Shown here: piece by piece, positions 1-12,500 of the stretch
Layout: each line of letters starts with the position of its first letter
Numbering within the stretch: the first letter of the stretch is position 1
Assembly: GCA_038501785.1 (NCBI GenBank)
Contig: JBAMJR010000013.1
Span: 927,501 to 991,500 of the forward strand
Direction of reading: 5' to 3'
Length of the DNA stretch: 64,000 bases
Source: Myoxocephalus aenaeus
Taxonomy: Eukaryota; Chordata; Actinopteri; Perciformes; Cottidae
Program-made: the position numbers and the translations under genes
The notes under the pieces: generated by a model
The model's input: the letters and a program-made list of their open reading frames with translations, nothing else
What the model was told of the DNA's origin: nothing
Database searches by the model: none

Positions 1-459
1 TGTTGTAAACGATTTTTGCTCTTTCACGCTACAAGGATTATAATGTTTAACATAGAATAAAGTGTGTAGGAGTCATTTAATCCCCCACATTGCCAAATCC
101 TCAATAGTAGCTAATCAAATAATACAATAAAAGACCAAAAAAAGAGGGAGGACGAGTCTTTCTGCTCATGCATTATGTCTAAAAACATGTGGCACGAGGT
201 CTTTCTTTATCTACACGCTCAAGACAATGTCATTGCATCCAAAACAAAACAACAGCTTTAGGGATTACAGTATATATTGCCGTTCTCCTCCACCGGCTTC
301 AAAATAATAACATCACTCGTGCCCCAGAATGACTGGTGCGGTGAGTAATGAATGCATTTCACATCTCATCATGCAGACAAGCCAACGCCCCTCCACCCCT
401 CCCTCCCTTTAATTAAGTTTATCCTTTTTCCTCTGTCCCTGCCTGCTCAGCATACTCCC

Positions 460-513
460 TCCTCCTCCTCCTCCTCCTCCTCCTCCTCCTCCTCCTCCTC
501 CTCCTCCTCCTCC
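460..513. repeat. (TCC)n microsatellite
   Basis: About 18 uninterrupted TCC units, GGA on the kcnh3 sense strand. It explains the spurious poly-Ser, poly-Arg and poly-Gly frames here. Confidence 0.97.
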
Positions 514-648
514 ACCTCCCTCTGTGCCACCGTAATGTATTTTTAGCTCTCTTGTTTCTAATCTTAGCTCCCAGCTCTGGAGGAAAAAAAACAAGGAGCG
601 CTCTGCGATGCGGGGGCGTGATAAGTGTGCACTTGCCGCGTGTGCCTG

Positions 649-651
649 TCT

Positions 652-688
<37 letters not shown>
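649..688. repeat. (TG)n microsatellite
   Basis: About 19 TG units, one GA interruption near the start. Confidence 0.95.
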
Positions 689-692
<4 letters not shown>

Positions 693-838
693 TGCTGAAG
701 TTTGCTTTTCGCATCATGGATGTGTGATCGAGTAATGCAGGCGTCTGAGAGCCGGGCCCAGCAGGTGACAGAGGATGTATGTAAACTGTGTGTAACAAGA
801 ATGTGCTTTTTTTCTTCTTCTTCTGTTTTTGGTGCAGC

Positions 839-847
839 GTGTGTGTA

Positions 848-879
<32 letters not shown>
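839..879. repeat. (GT)n microsatellite
   Basis: About 20 units with one TATGC interruption. Confidence 0.95.
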
Positions 880-1085
880 GCACTACGTCATTCTCCATCG
901 GCATGTTTCCTATGCAGAGATTGAACCAAAACCATGCAGTAATATGCGGTAATATCCCCCCATTCTTTCTTCCTGTAGCACAGATCAGATCAGTGCACCC
1001 AGTCGACTGGTTGTTCTTGCACATCGCATTGTTTCCCTCGGGGGCTCCGGGGTCATGACAGTTCATCTGCAGCAGTGAATCAGCA

Positions 1086-1189
<104 letters not shown>

Positions 1190-1468
1190 TAACTTAGAGG
1201 ATGGATCTTTTTCTTTTCTGGCAAAAAACCTCTGCCTTCTTTCTCGCTTATAAAACCTTTCCCACGTCCGGTACCCCACTTGTTCAGTTCTGACTTCCTG
1301 TTTATCATCCTTACTTTTATTCTTTTCTTTTCTTTTTCATCAAGTCTACGCCGGCCAACACTTCTCTTCTTTGTTGCTATGCCAAAAAAACTATTTAATC
1401 CTTTGGGATTGCCTCTTTTAGTCTCTGTTTACCTGGAAAAGATGTGCTGTACATCTGTAGTCTTTTCT

Positions 1469-1488
1469 CACACACACACACACGCACG

Positions 1489-1562
<74 letters not shown>
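1469..1562. repeat. (CA)n microsatellite with CG interruptions
   Basis: About 47 units. Three CGCA variants sit near the left end and a TATACA transition follows the right end. Confidence 0.96.
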
Positions 1563-1570
<8 letters not shown>

Positions 1571-1650
1571 TACATGACCGGTATCGACATCTGCAGCCCA
1601 GATCAGAGACATGGTGCATCCTGTTGATGCCGCTACAGACACACACTGAT

Positions 1651-1797
1651 ACATGTGCACACATTCTGCACCACGCTGATACATGTGCACACATTCTGCA
1701 CCACGCTGATACATGTGCACACATTCTGCACCACGCTGATACATGTGCACACATTCTGCACCACGCTGATACATGTGCACACATTCTGCACCACGCT
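1651..1797. repeat. 30-bp minisatellite, five copies
   Basis: Unit acatgtgcacacattctgca plus ccacgctgat repeats at 1651, 1681, 1711, 1741 and 1771 with no mismatches; the last unit is cut after 27 bases. Perfect identity implies recent expansion. Because 30 is a multiple of 3 it stays open in several frames, but no protein is supported. Confidence 0.97.
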
Positions 1798-2100
1798 CGC
1801 AGAATCGCACGAGGCTGCAGTGAATAAAAGAAACTGAGGAAAAGTAGAACAGAAAGTCTGCCCCCCCCCTTCCCCTTCGTGTCTCTCCTCCTCCACCTTT
1901 CTCTTCTCCTCGGCTGGCTACGCTATTTATACCGAGCGGGATCCAAACTTAGCTGCAGCTGCGGGGGACGCAGCTATTTCAGGGACGGCCCGTGCTTCCC
2001 CCCCGCGCTATTTTTAGAAGCAGGACAACTTCAAAACAGCAGCACTGAGCTATTCTCGTCCCTGCGTTTTTGCTCCCTCTGCTGCACCAGCCAGAGGCAC

Positions 2101-2101
<1 letters not shown>

Positions 2102-2137
<36 letters not shown>

Positions 2138-2149
2138 GTGTGTGTGTGA
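2102..2149. repeat. (TG)n microsatellite
   Basis: About 23 TG units with one AAG interruption. Confidence 0.95.
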
Positions 2150-3579
2150 TGGCAGTGGTTAAAAAGAAAAGCACTTTGAGGCTTGGCTTGTGATGCGTGC
2201 ACGGATCGGTGTGTGTGTTTTACAGCATGGTGGGTGAGGTCATGCACAGCTTCTACCCGTGAGGCCCCTCTGAAGGCGTCTCCCAGTGCTAGCCCGTTGC
2301 GATTCTTTGTTTTTCGATTTGCACTTCGGGGAGGTGTGACTGATCTGGTGGGCTGTAGCCACGACTCGAGAATATTTACTCAAGTTTCTCGTTTTTACAA
2401 AATCCTTTTCACTTCATAACCAGATATGTTATCATTTCCTCTTAATGGATACCAAGGTATACACGTTTTTTGTCATTTCAGAAAACCAACGTATGCCGTT
2501 AGATAAGGTTTTACCCTGCTGTAATTGCACACATTGCATTTATAAATATCCATGTACCAGACTAATGCCACCTGCAGACCTTTCTTTGACCCTTTGCTGC
2601 ACCATTTCTGTCGACCCTTTGCCCAAACTCAGACTACTCATTTTCCTTCCCCAGTACTCAATATTAGCCGACGTTGGGTTGATATGTACATGACCCTACA
2701 TGTATATCATTTGTAGAATAAAAGATATTTTTCTCAAAAGTTTGCCTCTGCATTGTTATTCCCACTTTCTGACTCTACTGGCACACCCGTGGCCACAAGG
2801 GGGCAGTCTGATCTGATCCGTTTAATACAAAAAAATACTTTATTTTGTCTTTCGGGAGCAATTTGAGGGGTTCGTAAGTGATGTGGATTAATAACCTATT
2901 AAAGATGAATATTCTCTAAATACCGATACTGAATAAACTCTAATCTATCTACTTCTACAAGCCTCTCAGAAGACACTCAGCACCCGCTTGTTCCGGTATT
3001 CTGGACGATTAGCGTTCGCCATCATCCTTCTAACAAAGCCCATCATCTTTCTAAAAAAGCCCCCGAACACCACACGAACATATCAGTTATATCAAAACAT
3101 CCAGTGCAGTAACGCCCCCCAGTTCATCCTCCTCATTACATAGTTCCCGTCATGTGTTATTGACCACGTCCACCAATCAGCTCCCAGATGTTAGTGGCTG
3201 CGCATGATGTTATCCTGGCCTGTGGCCCAAACTCCGGTTCTCCCGCTCGAGGCCTCCCTGGACGTGCACCAGGTCACTGTGACTCCTTCCAAGCACCTTT
3301 CCCCTCTTCACCAAAGGACCTACGCAGTTTGTGATACTGGCTGCATCCAGTTTCTTAGATCCAAACTATGTACCGTTTACTGAGGAACATTTAGGAAAGT
3401 GTGTGTGCTTAAGTGCGACTGCAGCTGTTGCTTGGGCTGAGGTTTTATGAGACGTACAACTACTCGTTGGATTTGCTATCAACTCATGTGGATACAACAT
3501 TTCCTTACATATATATATATGTATATGTCCGTGATTTTATAAACATTTTCCTTCCACAGGTGTTACTGTGCGTACTCAC

Positions 3580-3794
3580 GTCGGCCCCGTGGCCCTCTCT
3601 CAGATTGTACGTGAGGTCGTGCTGGATCTCGCTGATGAACTTCTGGGCGTACTCGGGGTAGAGCCGGAGGACCTCGCGGAGGCCCTTGAGGCTGATGTAC
3701 TGCAGGTCGCAGTAGGTCAGGGCCTTGACGTTGGCGTTGGTCTTGATCACCTGCTCCTTGGTCAGGGAGTCCGAGCCAATCAGGTCACCTTTAC
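3580..3794 (-). CDS. kcnh3: kcnh3 exon 11: CNBHD second half with intrinsic ligand
   Basis: Encodes about residues 677-748. KGDLIGSDSLTKEQVIKTNA continues the beta roll, VKALTYCDLQYISLKGLREV and LRLYPEYAQKFISEIQHDLT form the last helices, and TYNLREGHGAD follows. The YNL tripeptide matches the intrinsic-ligand beta strand described for ELK channels, where Tyr and Leu fill the cAMP pocket. The acceptor is ccttctgcag|GTAAAGG and the donor is GCCGAC|gtgagt, phase 0. The next exon, normally continuing with a Val-x-x-x-x-Ser-Asn type sequence into the long disordered C-tail, is not visible in positions 1-3579 and should lie to the left of the window. Confidence 0.95.
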
Positions 3795-6700
3795 CTGCAG
3801 AAGGACACACGGACACATTTAGGTCTTTGAAGCGGTGAATCAGAGGGAGTGTATGTTCACTAGCTGTCTCCGCCTGAGGGAATCAGAGAAGTAAATTAAA
3901 CACACAGACGGTCTGAGCCGCAGATCATCAAAGACAGACGAAGATCAAAGGGATGGACCTGCAAAGTCATTTCAACAGAGACGGCAGGGAGAAGGTGTTG
4001 CACTGAATGGTAATTGTACGTTACTTTATTTTATAAAGATATACTAACGTCACAAAACAGCCTTTAGCAGAGTTAGTATTCCTGAATGTTAAAGTTGGTA
4101 CAATATCTGTATTAAAAGCTCTTAAAAGAAGTATTCCCCTGATTTTGCAAATCAAGATTACAAGTCTCGTGAAAACCAATGTACTTGATTATTTAACATG
4201 ATTAGAATTTTTGAAGAAAAATCTGTACTTGTAGGTTAAAATGGTCAATTTAAACATTTGAAATAGATAATAATTGAAATACTTGTGACGGTCAAAGCAC
4301 TATTAGTGAAATAAGATGGAGGTAAGTGAAAGTGCTGAAAGGACTGAAGGATCTGAAATTGTCAAACTAAGCTGAAGAGAAATCACTGAAACTCTTAGTT
4401 AAACAGTTACAGATAAATACATATTTATACATATATACATATACTTCAGTCTGATGAGGTCTTCTGTGGCTCTGAAGGAGCTTTGTGAAGTCTGATGATG
4501 TCACCGGGGTTATCTGTGTTTCGGCTTCTTAACTACCATTTCATTACCGGGCGGGGAGAACAAAGACACACTGCTGAGTTGCTTTATTGATAATGTATAT
4601 CCACTCCTTTTCTTTTTCATCACATTAGTGACGTATAGGTCAGGATATCTCAGCCTCTGCTTGGATTCTCCTCTTCTTTTAATTGGTCTCACAAGTTTTC
4701 TTTCTTTTTTATGCATTATTACAGTGAGAGAAGTGTTTTTATTCTCCTGCTTCTCCTTCAGCCACAAATCGATCGCAGCATCTGTACAGATGAAGTCGAA
4801 TCCTTTCAGGAATCAGAAGGAATTTCTCTGACACAGAGTAAGAAACAACAGCCAGGGTCAAGGACAACAACGCTGGACAAATAAAGGTCATGAATTGAAA
4901 GGACTGTGTCATAAATATTGTATAAATATAAACAAAAAGCACCAAAGACCACACAAGACATAAAAACATGCTCTATATGTTGTAAATAATACATATGAAA
5001 AGTAATAAATACTGAATGGATATACATGGACTGGATGGTTATGTATAGTATGCACATGTACAGATAGATGCATACTGTATACATAGCATGTAGGATTTAC
5101 ATTGACTATATATATATATATATATAAAAGCATACCGGCAGCAGTGAATATATTGGTGTTAGAGGATTATTGCTGATGTATGGGCACCATCCACCATTTC
5201 TTTCTTTTTTCAGATGATTCTTTGTCTGAAACCCCCCGATGAGGAGGAGTGTTTTGTCAGTAAATGCAGAGACGCTGTCGCTTTCACAGAAACAGAGCCA
5301 GGGTGATATCGAAGCCCCCAAACAGTGCACAGTATGTACCTGTGCTGTATATATATGCAGTATATCTTCATTGAGATTATTAACTGAGCCCACAGCATGA
5401 TGTCAAGAAGAATGAAATATAATAAAGATGGAGGCCCACTTTCTTTTGTGAGGCTTTTTGACAGACAAAGCAGCAAAAAAAAGGTTGTGGCCTCCAACCA
5501 CCTCCACATCCAGCAGCCGTCTGCACCCTCATTGCACCCCCGACTGCTCTTAATTTGGCACGATGAGCTCTTTATATGCTCCGCTTGTCTCTCTGTCTTT
5601 TTCACGTCACTCACACATCTGCTCCCCCACTTATTCTCCCTTCCCACACCGCACGCTGCGGCAGCTCGGCTCCAGTTGTCTTTTGTTTCGCGGCGGATGA
5701 CGGGTGACGGAGCCCAGGGCGACAGCGAGATAATCACAGCAGAATGTTCAAACTGAGCAGGGGGTGAGTGCTGGAAAAGTGGCATTTAAGAGCGCGTGTT
5801 TGTCTGGACTTCTTCAGTGTGTGTGTGTGTGTACGTGGAAGAGTCGAGGGCAGACAGAGCAGATAGAGAAGGGCCCTCCACCACAGAGGTTTATGGATCA
5901 AACTGTTCTGGGGAGCCCCGAGAGGAGCCGCCCACTGGGAGCTCCCCGAGAACTATGTACATTTCAAGGGCTTTTTTTCTTCTGTTTACAGTCGTTCCAC
6001 CAACAGGAGCGCTGAAGTGACCAAAGCCAAGTTTGCTACAAGCTCTCTTAGCTTTTTTTGTGTGTGCTATAAGAATATCTAATCTACTTTGTTACACACC
6101 ACAATCATATGAACACAAGCCAAGTAGCCGCCATAAAAGTGCGTGTTGCAATTTTAGTTCTAACCAATTCAAAACCAATCCCCCCTAGAGGCGATTGTTT
6201 TATAAAACTGTAAATCATAGCTTGTTTTATGAGAAAAAAAGTCAAAAACGACTGTATTTGGATGTATTGAACACCATAAGTAATATACAAGTGAAATATA
6301 TGGTTTGGTACATGAAAAAATGCAATCCCCTAAATTTTCTTTGCACTAAAACCCTCTCTAACTTTGTTCTGCTTCCATTTATCAAAGTCAACCTTTGCAG
6401 AGAGAATGTTCACATATTGTGTTATGATTTGGGTTAGAGAATGTTCACATATTGTGCTATGATTTGGGTTAGAGTTGGACCTTACAGCTGCATCATTTCA
6501 AAGAAATAATCATCCTGAAAGCTCTTTTTTTCTTGGCGGACCTAGATACACCCTTTTTTGTTTGGGTATGCAATTTTTGAGCAGAGGCCTAAAAATAGGT
6601 TGGTTTTAAATAGCTTTTTTTTGTAGTCTTTGTGCTACTGGGTTAGCTTAGCTTTCTGTAGAGTAGCTCCCAAATGCTCTTTGGCTCAGTGGGTATGTGA

Positions 6701-9524
6701 TCAATGACTTAACTTCTGGACTCACTGTTGGTCCATTGGTCTGTGCTTTCCACCATTTTTTGTTGTCACAAGCTATTGTTTGTCTTTCTGTGTTGTCCGT
6801 CGTCAAAAGCCGCTCGCCGGTGCCGCATGGCCCGATGTGTACGACCAATCAACCTACACTTTCATTAATTATTGAGCTCTTCAAATAAATGAATAATCAA
6901 GTCTGACAAGCTGCCTTTCAAACCTGAAAGCGGCAGCAGGGGAAAAAATATGCGCGCTTCATGATTAGTAACTAGCGTGCACTAGGGGCCCACCGAGGTC
7001 GTAACTACCTGAAGCCACTGTCACACGCCATTAAGCTAGCTCCACGTAAGACATCCCTCCATTCGTTACACTGATCTGGTGTGATGGCCAAAGTGAAAGT
7101 CAATTTAAGGCCACATTTACAGGCTGAAAAATTGCACTGCATCGCAGCACGTTTCATGTGTCACGCATGGAACCTAAATGTTTCATACAGCCTCGACATA
7201 TGACATTTCAATTTTCTGATGTAGAAGAGAAAGAGCAGCACTACAGCGATTAGCAGCTGCAGTCTGCAATGTACGAGCTCCAAAGGATATAGCTGGTGGC
7301 TTGTGTGTGTGTGTGTGCATGGCTGATTGAGTGTGTGTGCATGTTTCAGAATGTGTTAACATTGCATGATGCGCGTCCATGTCTTCGTCCGTGACTCTAA
7401 TTGACTGAACGCCTGGCTGCACTTTAACACTCGGAGATCTGTTTTGGTGAAACTGGTCAATAGTTGGAAATGAGAGCGTTTTTTTTAACACAGGATAATT
7501 CCTGGAAGAACGCCTGTCGACGCAGGTTCTTCTGGGCTCTGCTCGATCCACACATTGTCATTAATAATCAAGGTGCTTTAATAATGTAATGATCTATTCA
7601 TTATTAATACCGGCACCGCATTCGGCTATTGATGTGTGTGTGTCATGATCAAGATCAAATATGGGCCGAGGGCTCGGCATTTGAAGATAAATCCACTTCT
7701 TCCCACACACACACACAGACGCACAGGTACGGACCATTAATGAAATACATCTTGACCTTTCGAGAAACTGTCTTTTAAGACGTATACATCTGTCGTCGCG
7801 CACGAAAACGCCCTCGTCTCTCCGTCTATCACTCTGTCCGTTACTCATTCACACAAACACACCTCGGGAAAGCTCGCCCCGTTTGCTGGATTAGTGTTGC
7901 AAAGGCTTTGATGCACATCCAGGGGAAATTAGATTCCAGCCTGCGAGACAGCCAGCCAACTAAAGAAATTATTCTAAGCTGTTGTCGCAGGTGCGACATT
8001 GTGTCTGACCCGCTCAAATTCCAATTTGCAAGATTTCTTTCAGCGCCAGTTGTCTCTAACTTTCACTGCTGAATGTTTTGTCGATTCTGATATTTTTTCT
8101 TTTGTTCCATGAATGTGTTGTGTGTCTGCGAACATAATTAAGTCACAAAAAGCATCAGAAGCGAACACAGGGATTGGCTTCTGGTGTCACCAGAGCCAAT
8201 AAGAGAGAAGGACTCTTCAGATGTGCAACATTTTAAGATTTTGCAATCGAAAAGGCTACAAACAAGGTATTTTTTAATCAAAATGTCCATTCTATATACA
8301 CTCATGTTCACTTAAGATGAATTGAATGACTGCAGTGATCTCTGCAACCAGCAATCAGTGACACACAAGCAATACATTTTCAAGAGCGTATGTTTTGTAT
8401 TGTTGAAGTGCCCTCTCAGCTGCATACAAATAAAGATTTCTGAAGTTACTGATTTCACCTCAGAGGCGGATGTTTTCATAAGGATGGCAGCCTTCCTGTA
8501 TGGCGCTCTCATATATAATTACAATGCCCTTTAAAAACAACATTGCTATGCACGTTGCCTATGTGGATGGAATATAAAACTACAGATCCGTTCGTGATTT
8601 CAATTTTAATGGTGCAATCATTAATTTGTATGTTAACCTTCATGTTGTTACGACACGCTGATTAACAATAACATTTAAAAATGGCACTTCATGTCAAAAA
8701 GGTTGCTGACCCGTGACTGGATGATAAAAACAGGTTGTTGAAGGTGTTATTAAATGCTGTACGTGGTATACTGTGAGCACCACAAGCAAATATATATATA
8801 CATGTGTATATATGTATATGAATATGATCACCGATTTGTTTTGTCGCTTCTTCATATAATCTCCAAGAAAATTGCTTTCCGGAAGCCGAGAGTTTTAATA
8901 TATATTTTAAAGATGTTTCTGTGACTTCCAAGGATTGCAAGTTTTATCGGATGTGTGTAAATTAATGAATCTACTGTCAGACATAAATATCGCGGGCACA
9001 AATTGTTCTCGGATAAGATTTTGTATTCTACTTAACACAGGCACATGTAGAAAGACAAACGTATTTAAATGCATTGCTATGACTTTAACAGTAAGTAACA
9101 AATTCCTCGCGCAAGGTTTATTTAAGTAACATCCGTTTTCATCCAAATTTACTCGGCTGAAGTTTGACTTTTTAATGATTTTTTTCTCCTCAACTGCTTT
9201 AGTTTAGCAGTGAATTCGAAGAGCAAAGATAACCTTGATTGAACGTGTGATTCTCTATATATACAGTGTATGTGCCACATATTTGTGCAGAATGTAAATG
9301 AAGCCAGAGAAGCCAATGTGCTCCAGCCTCATGTGGTTTTCATGCATTCATAAGATCCAGCACTGCCTCAGTCATTCATTCATTCATTCAGTCATTCGTC
9401 TCTTTTTTCAACATCTATACTCTGCCATATGTGAGGTCTGATAGCTTCCTACATCTCTATTTGCGCTGGATTGGAGGATTACTGTGTATAGCTCACAGGC
9501 TCAACACTGCGGGGAAGCCATGAC

Positions 9525-9562
<38 letters not shown>

Positions 9563-12500
9563 AAGTCTGGTGATAACTCTGTAAAGCAGCGGAGCACAAA
9601 CAACAGCTCTTTATCAGCCCTCCCTCAGCCATGCCTTCCCTTTCGTTTGAGTGATATACCCCCATACGCCTTCATCTGTCCTTCCTCCTTCTTTCCTTCA
9701 TCTCCCTCATCAAGCTAATTTCCACTAAAATCAGAATCAAGATGCTCTTCAGGTCTGATTGGATGAAACCAAACCCATCCCTGTGGAAGGATTTTAACAA
9801 TTAAATCACTGAACTGAGAGGTGATCTCTCAGTCCGTACTTTATTAACAGTATTTGATATTAAAAGACGTATTATCGCCATCTCACTTCCTCTCATTAAG
9901 GCTCACGTTGTCAGGTAATTGTCTACCAAAGCTGTCTGTATCACAAATTCATGTAATATTGCAGTCCAACAATCAGCTAAAGTCTTGTCGTTATCCGTTT
10001 TTTTTGTTCCAGTCTCTTTTTTCTCTAATTAATTAGAAAATGATTGTGGTAAATTGGGGAAACAAATAGGAACGTAGCTCAGATATTAAAGGCGAGACAG
10101 AAGCAAGTATGTTGTTGGAGTTATTTAACATTTCTGTTTGGCTCAGAAGAAACCCCCCTCCATCACCCCATAATAAATAGATATAAATAGAGGGAAAGAA
10201 ATAGAAAAAGGAAGCAAAACCTCTACAAAAGACTTCTTACACATACTGCACAGTATTCTAATGTCTCTGCTAAGTATTTTAATTACACACAATCTTACCA
10301 AACAGCTGCTTGTGTCCCTCTCTTATCTTGTATGTGTACGGGTGCATTGAACACTGTAAACATGCCAAAGGGACAATCTGGCCTTTAGTGGCTCCACAAG
10401 CTCTTCATCCTCCGGTGACTCACCCAGTATGGCCAGCACGGTGTTGTCCTTCAGGACCTCCATGGACCCCGAGCAGACGAAGTAGATGGCCTGCAGGGCG
10501 TCTCCCTGCCGGATGAGGAACTCGCCCGGGGCGCAGAAGGAGGTCTTGATGATGAGCGAGAGCGAGCGCAGGCAGCCCCGGCTGGCCGACTCGAACAGGG
10601 GCAGCTGCAGCAGCTCCTTGTTCAGGTGCATGGCGATGTCGGCCCTCAGCTCGTCTGGGAAGTCCTTCAGCAGCTGTCGAGGCAAGAGGCGGTTCACACT
10701 AAACAACAGGTGTTCTGAGACTGGAATTGCATGATTATTTTGTCCACACAGAAACTGTAAACGAACAAAAGGGTAAATGCTCTCCAGTACGACTGAGACT
10801 TCAGCCACCGGCAGAGGAAACGAGTGAGAGATGTGTGTTGACCACATTTATCGACCCAATCTAGTAAACTTTAATTTGTAAGTGTTCATTTTAAAGTACA
10901 TTTGATGTGTGTGAGAGAGAGATAGAACACAATAAAACGTCTAAAACTTGTCACGAGATTTGTCGGTTGAGTTTCAATAGGAAGATTTTAAGTATCAAGC
11001 ACGACCTTCTATTATTAAAGAACACTAAATGTTGTATTTTCTGGAACTAACAACCAATCAACTTCCTGTTTACACCCGCACGCCCAGTGTACGCGAATAG
11101 TCATGTGATATTCGTTTACAGGCGTTCTTGTATGGATGGAAACAATGCTGAAACGCCCTTGTGGACGGAGATGTTTTTTTGATTCGTGTGGATGTAGCCT
11201 GAGAATAAAAAGCAGGCTTCCACACAGCCTTTCATAAATCTGTAAGTACCCGAGACTTTCAGTAATTCCCCAACACGATGTGATGAATGAAAATGTGGAG
11301 CAGAATGAAAGTTGAATGAAGGCTATTGAGGTTCAGGTTATCAAGATTCATTCTGAAAGAAAAGAAAAAAGATGAATAAAGTAAAGAGAAGTGAAACAGG
11401 TTCTTGATTTGAACGAGAAGTAATGTAAAACAACTGACATTCATTCGGAAAGTGATAAAAAACAATTACCGTAAAAGTCGGGTTACAAGCCGCTACTACC
11501 TTCGGTCAGTGTCCCCATTTGCTCCCCGCTGTAGCCAGCTAGCGCTCATGCTAGCGCTCCGCTAACTTCCGCTAGCTCTCCGCTAACTTCCGCTAGCTCC
11601 CCGACAACCACCGAAGGTAGCGGGACCAGCCCCGGCTCGACACCCGACTTGGGCAGAGGGGACGCAGGTAGTAGCAGCAGCAGCGGGGAGCTAGCAGCAG
11701 CAGCGCTAGCAGCAGCAGCGCTAGCAGCAGCAGCGCTAGCAGCAGCAGCGCTAGCTAGCGCTGCTCCTAGCTTGCTACAGCAGGGACACTGACTGGAGGT
11801 AGGAGCGGCTTGTAACCCGACTTTTACGGGTACAAAAAACTGAACATCTGCTTTAAAGGGACAGTTCACTCAACATGAGACATATTCTCCCGCTCATTCC
11901 TTTTGATATTAATGTCCTGGTTCCTCAGGATAATCAACTAATTCTACTGAATGTAGAGCATGCTGACACCTGGAAACAGCGAGAACTGCAATGTATATAC
12001 ACGAGGAGAACGCAGGTCTGCTCTCTCCTCACCTCGTTGACGTCGATGCCGTTGTTGACCGACCAGGTGGTCTGGAAACACTCCAGCATGCGCTGCTCCA
12101 AGGCCTTGGGCAGCCGGTGGACCCGGATGAAGTCCTTCAGGTCCTTGGTGCGGGTGTGGTAGAGCGAGCGGCGTGAGTACATCCTCTGGATGATGGCCGT
12201 CACGTTACCGAACACCACCGCATGCATCAGCGCTGGAGGAGAGGAAAGGTCTTTCAGTGTGATACAGATTTAATTACAGACTTGTTTGATTGGCTTTTAT
12301 CTCGAGGGCTCAGGAAAATCCCATGAAGCTTCTGCACGGCAGGGAGCTTCGCTGGACGTCTTCGTAAGCCCCAAGAAGTTAAAGAGCGCGGGGCTTTAAA
12401 GGACTTAGCTGTTTTAAAACCACTGTACAGCACTGCCACAAGTGGATTATTGCTTTCACATAACGGAAATAGCACACCACTGAAATAAAAAGAGTCCCCG

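Larger units (their letters stand above)
3795..10423. other. kcnh3 intron 10
   Basis: Separates the two CNBHD exons. It contains a 35-bp tandem duplication (6401-6472), a (TG)n tract at 9527, short TA runs, and part of a dispersed sequence shared in inverse orientation with about 40.15 kb. I found no coding exon. The 191-codon minus-strand frame at 5210-5785 has no recognisable domain. Confidence 0.75.
10674..12032. other. kcnh3 intron 9
   Basis: Contains MITE copy A (11469-11830), which ends about 200 bp from the exon 9 donor. The rest is AT-rich and shows nothing further. Just right of the MITE, ttaaagggacagttcactca (11852-11871) resembles the start of another fish dispersed element. Confidence 0.8.

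Noticed and set aside
1651..1797. Possible CRISPR array
   Set aside because: The 30-bp units are directly contiguous with no spacers, and the context is a vertebrate intron.
1395..1896. Several open frames with repeating CAHVSAWCRM / HTFCTTLIHV type peptides
   Set aside because: They are all frames of the perfect 30-bp minisatellite, whose unit length is a multiple of three.
5210..5785. 191-codon minus-strand open frame in intron 10
   Set aside because: No recognisable domain, AT-rich second half, no splice link to the channel exons; treated as a chance frame.
10486..10734. Plus-strand frames over kcnh3 exons (also at 3568, 12000, 21374, 22281, 24318 and 38235)
   Set aside because: They are antisense shadows of GC-rich coding exons.
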